DNA from: JAVBMB01 sp031552995
GTDB taxonomy: Bacteria; Bacillota; Clostridia; Oscillospirales; Butyricicoccaceae
Reading direction: 5' to 3'
Length of the DNA stretch: 8,222 bases
NCBI GenBank assembly: GCA_031552995.1
Contig: JAVBMB010000041.1
Coordinates: forward strand, 1-8,222
Below, piece after piece: positions 5,970 through 8,222 of this stretch. Within the stretch, counting starts at the first letter, position 1, and the number at the start of each line of letters is the position of its first letter. The notes below the pieces were generated by a model. The model saw nothing but the letters and a program-made list of their open reading frames with translations. It was not told where the DNA came from and made no database searches. The position numbers and the translations under genes were made by a program.

Positions 5970-6899
5970 ATGCACAAATACATCTTCAAGCGTCTGCTGC
6001 TGTTGTTTCCAATCATTTTGGGAGTAAACTTCATCGTTTTTCTGATACTCGACATGACACCCGGCACGCCGGGACGGCTGCTGCTTGGCCCGCTTGCCCC
6101 GCAAGAGGCTGTCGACCGCAAAAATGAAGAGCTCGGTTACAACAGGCCGTTCGGTGTCAGATATGTCAGCTATGTCGCCGACGCGGTGCGCGGAGATTTC
6201 GGCAAATCATATCGCACAAGCCAGCCGGTGTTCAGCGAAATCGTTCCGCGTTTTCCGACGACGCTAAAGCTTGCGGCGTTTTCTGTACTGCTGTCGGTGC
6301 TGATTGGAATACCGCTTGGTATCTTCTCCGCCGTCAAGCAGTATTCAAAGCTCGATACCGTCACAACGGTGACCGCGATGTTCACGGCGTCTATACCGGA
6401 TTTTTGGCTGGGGCTCATGCTGATGCTGCTGTTTTCGCTGAAACTGCGCCTGCTGCCGCCCGAAGGGATTGAAAGCCCGCTGGGGTACATAATGCCGACG
6501 CTTTCTCTTGCGCTGCCGTCATCGGCGTTTATTTTGCGCCTGACGCGCACGACAATGCTGGAGACTGTACGTCAGGACTATATCAGAACAGCTCGCGCCA
6601 AAGGGGCAAGCGAGAGGACCGTCGTGTGGAAGCACGCGCTTAAAAACGCGCTGCTGCCGATTATTACGGTCGTCGGCAGCCAGTTTGGCTATCTGCTTGG
6701 CGGCTCCATTGTCGTCGAGACAATATTCGGCATACCGGGGCTTGGCATGCTGACGGTTACGTCGATAAAGGCGAAGGATATGCCGCAGGTCATGGCGGCC
6801 ATAATCTTTTTGGCCGTGCTGTTTGTGCTGATTATGCTTCTTGTCGATTTACTGTACGCGTTTGTCGACCCGCGTGTTAAAGCGCGTTACAAGGCGTAG
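5970..6899 (+). CDS. dppB: Dipeptide/oligopeptide ABC transporter permease DppB type
   Basis: A 309-residue inner permease of a peptide/nickel-type ABC importer. The N-terminus has the usual first membrane segment (about 9-28), a long extracytoplasmic loop with the conserved RGDFGKSY motif (74-81), and membrane segments near 100-122, 132-158, 174-194, 228-250 and 273-298. The cytoplasmic EAA loop that contacts the ATPase is YIRTARAKGASERTVVWKHA (204-223), running on to the LLP at 228-230. The C-terminal end YAFVDPRVK is typical. ATG 5970 is preceded by AGGGGAG. It follows the two regulators on the same strand. The substrate class is small peptides, by family; Opp or D,D-dipeptide specificity cannot be separated from sequence alone, so the symbol denotes the subfamily. 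Confidence 0.93.
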   Translation: MHKYIFKRLLLLFPIILGVNFIVFLILDMTPGTPGRLLLGPLAPQEAVDRKNEELGYNRPFGVRYVSYVADAVRGDFGKSYRTSQPVFSEIVPRFPTTLKLAAFSVLLSVLIGIPLGIFSAVKQYSKLDTVTTVTAMFTASIPDFWLGLMLMLLFSLKLRLLPPEGIESPLGYIMPTLSLALPSSAFILRLTRTTMLETVRQDYIRTARAKGASERTVVWKHALKNALLPIITVVGSQFGYLLGGSIVVETIFGIPGLGMLTVTSIKAKDMPQVMAAIIFLAVLFVLIMLLVDLLYAFVDPRVKARYKA

Positions 6900-6916
6900 G
6901 GAAAGGGGCGATCAAA

Positions 6917-7795
6917 ATGAATGAACAGACGATGACCGACGTAAAGAAGAAGAGCCAGGCCAAAAACATATGGCGGCGCTTCAGGCGCAACAAATCGGCC
7001 ATGATTGGGCTTATTGTAATCACGGTTATTATTCTGCTGGCCGTCTTTGCCGATATACTGGCCGACTATCAGACGCTTGCAATCGCCCAGAATCCGGACG
7101 CGCAAAGGCTTCCTCCCAGCGCTGCGCATATCTTCGGCACTGACAACTATGGACGGGACCTGTTCGCGAGGATAATTCACGGCGCGCGAAACTCGCTTGT
7201 TATCGGCCTGTCAAGCACAGTAATCGGCCTGCTGCTCGGCTGCGTCCTCGGCGGTCTTTCGGCATACTACAGCGGCATAGTCGACAATGTGATTATGCGC
7301 CTGCTCGACATGCTTGCGTGCATCCCAGGCATTTTGCTGGCTTTGACTATAGTGTTCGCGCTGGGTTCAAGCCTTACAAACCTCCTTATCGCCATCACAA
7401 TCGCAATAACGCCTGGCTTTGCCCGGGTGATACGCTCGGTCATTCTGCCTATTATCGGGCAGGAGTTCGTTGAGGCGGCGCGCGCAAGCGGCGCGACGGA
7501 TTTCAGGATAATTGTGCGGTATATACTGCCAAACGCCGTCGGGCCGATACTTGTTCAGGCTACAATGTCGGTCGCATCGCTTATTATGACGGCGGCGAGC
7601 CTGAGCTTCATCGGCATGGGCGTTCAGCCGCCCGAGCCGGAATGGGGGTCGATGCTGGCCGAGGCGCGCGAGTTTATCCGTTACGCGCCGCATATGGTCA
7701 TCATCCCCGGCATGGCAATTGTGCTCACGGCTCTCTCGCTCAATCTCATCGGAGACGGGTTAAGAGACGCACTCGACCCGCGTCTGAAAAACTGA
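6917..7795 (+). CDS. dppC: Dipeptide/oligopeptide ABC transporter permease DppC type
   Basis: The 292-residue partner permease. It has a basic cytoplasmic N-terminus (WRRFRRNKSAMIGL, 19-32), a first membrane segment (about 28-48), the subfamily signature FGTDNYGRDLFARIIHGAR (73-91), and further membrane segments near 95-118, 133-165, 205-232 and 260-280. The EAA loop is FVEAARASGATDFRIIVRYI (184-203), running on to the LPN at 204-206, and the C-terminus is GDGLRDALDPRLKN. ATG 6917 has AAAGGGG eight bases upstream; 17 bases separate it from dppB. With DppB it forms the membrane channel. No substrate-binding protein gene lies before the permeases, so one is expected downstream or elsewhere. Confidence 0.94.
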   Translation: MNEQTMTDVKKKSQAKNIWRRFRRNKSAMIGLIVITVIILLAVFADILADYQTLAIAQNPDAQRLPPSAAHIFGTDNYGRDLFARIIHGARNSLVIGLSSTVIGLLLGCVLGGLSAYYSGIVDNVIMRLLDMLACIPGILLALTIVFALGSSLTNLLIAITIAITPGFARVIRSVILPIIGQEFVEAARASGATDFRIIVRYILPNAVGPILVQATMSVASLIMTAASLSFIGMGVQPPEPEWGSMLAEAREFIRYAPHMVIIPGMAIVLTALSLNLIGDGLRDALDPRLKN

Positions 7796-7806
7796 GGAGG
7801 CGCTTT

Positions 7807-8222
7807 ATGCAGGATTTATTGCAGATTAAAAACCTCAAGGTGGAATATACGACCGACGAGGGTGTTTTCAAGGCCATAAACGGCATAGACCTGTCGATTA
7901 AGCCGGGCGAAAACCTCGGCATTGTCGGCGAGACAGGCGCCGGGAAGACGACGACGGCGCTAAGCATCATGCGGCTGCTGCCGAAAGGCGTCGGGCGTGT
8001 TGCCGAGGGCGAGATACTGTTCGAGGGCGCAGACCTGCTTACGCTTGGCGAGCACGAGCTGCGGCAGAAGCGCGGCAGCAGGATAAGCATGGTGTTTCAA
8101 GACCCGATGACAAGCCTTAACCCCGTGCTGCCGGTGGGGGAGCAGATAGCCGAGGTGCTGCGGCTTCACAACCCCGGCATGGAAAAAGCGGCCATATCGC
8201 GCAAGGTCGATGAAATCCTTGA
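7807..8222 (+). CDS. dppD: Peptide ABC transporter ATPase DppD type, 3' truncated by window
   Basis: The first 138 codons of an ATP-binding subunit; the frame is open at the window edge. It begins at ATG 7807 with GAGGAGG six bases upstream, overlapping the dppC stop region. Residues 41-48 are the Walker A loop GETGAGKT, a variant of the common GESGSGKS. The Q-loop segment is VFQDPMTSLNP (96-106, Gln98), diagnostic of the DppD/DppF/OppD/OppF group. The ABC signature, Walker B and the C-terminal oligopeptide-transporter extension should lie beyond the window. As the first ATPase after dppC it is most likely the D-type subunit, with an F-type partner following; that order is inferred from family operons. 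Confidence 0.93.
   Translation, partial: MQDLLQIKNLKVEYTTDEGVFKAINGIDLSIKPGENLGIVGETGAGKTTTALSIMRLLPKGVGRVAEGEILFEGADLLTLGEHELRQKRGSRISMVFQDPMTSLNPVLPVGEQIAEVLRLHNPGMEKAAISRKVDEIL

Overview
The window looks like a chromosomal catabolic and transport locus of a Gram-positive anaerobe, most likely a member of the Clostridia (inference). The support is moderately GC-rich coding DNA separated by AT-rich regulatory DNA, strong GGAGG-type ribosome binding sites, use of TTG and GTG starts, near-consensus sigma-A promoters with 17-base spacers, and a racemase of the ornithine-racemase type. No phage, insertion sequence, CRISPR or RNA gene was recognised.

Layout. Bases 1-523 hold no convincing gene. 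They contain a compact set of inverted repeats at 77-159, a 12-base palindrome at 219-230, a spaced inverted repeat at 306-339 and a near-perfect promoter at 373-401 whose -10 lies inside another 12-base palindrome. That promoter serves a monocistronic gene (524-2518, +) for a serine hydrolase of the beta-lactamase/penicillin-binding fold with a long C-terminal extension. A 30-base perfect palindrome at 2548-2577 separates it from a convergent two-gene operon on the minus strand: an alanine/ornithine-racemase family enzyme (4575-3511) and, overlapping it by GTGA, a GlsA-type glutaminase (3514-2579). A 236-base divergent promoter region (4576-4811) has one good promoter in each direction and a 25-base inverted repeat between them. 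Rightward, two overlapping XRE-cupin regulators (4812-5357 and 5354-5923) precede a peptide ABC transporter: permeases DppB (5970-6899) and DppC (6917-7795), then the start of the DppD-type ATPase (7807 to the window edge).

How the genes may work together (inference). The transporter would import di- or oligopeptides under control of the XRE-cupin pair, which could also control the divergent racemase-glutaminase operon through the shared operator. The SxxK hydrolase has no visible signal peptide and its architecture resembles D-aminopeptidase-type enzymes, so it could release amino acids from imported peptides in the cytoplasm. The racemase would interconvert D and L forms, and the glutaminase would turn L-glutamine into L-glutamate and ammonia. 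A module for D-residue-containing or otherwise unusual peptides is therefore the most interesting reading. Each family is known; the substrate and the integration are untested. A substrate-binding protein and a second ATPase are expected beyond the right edge.
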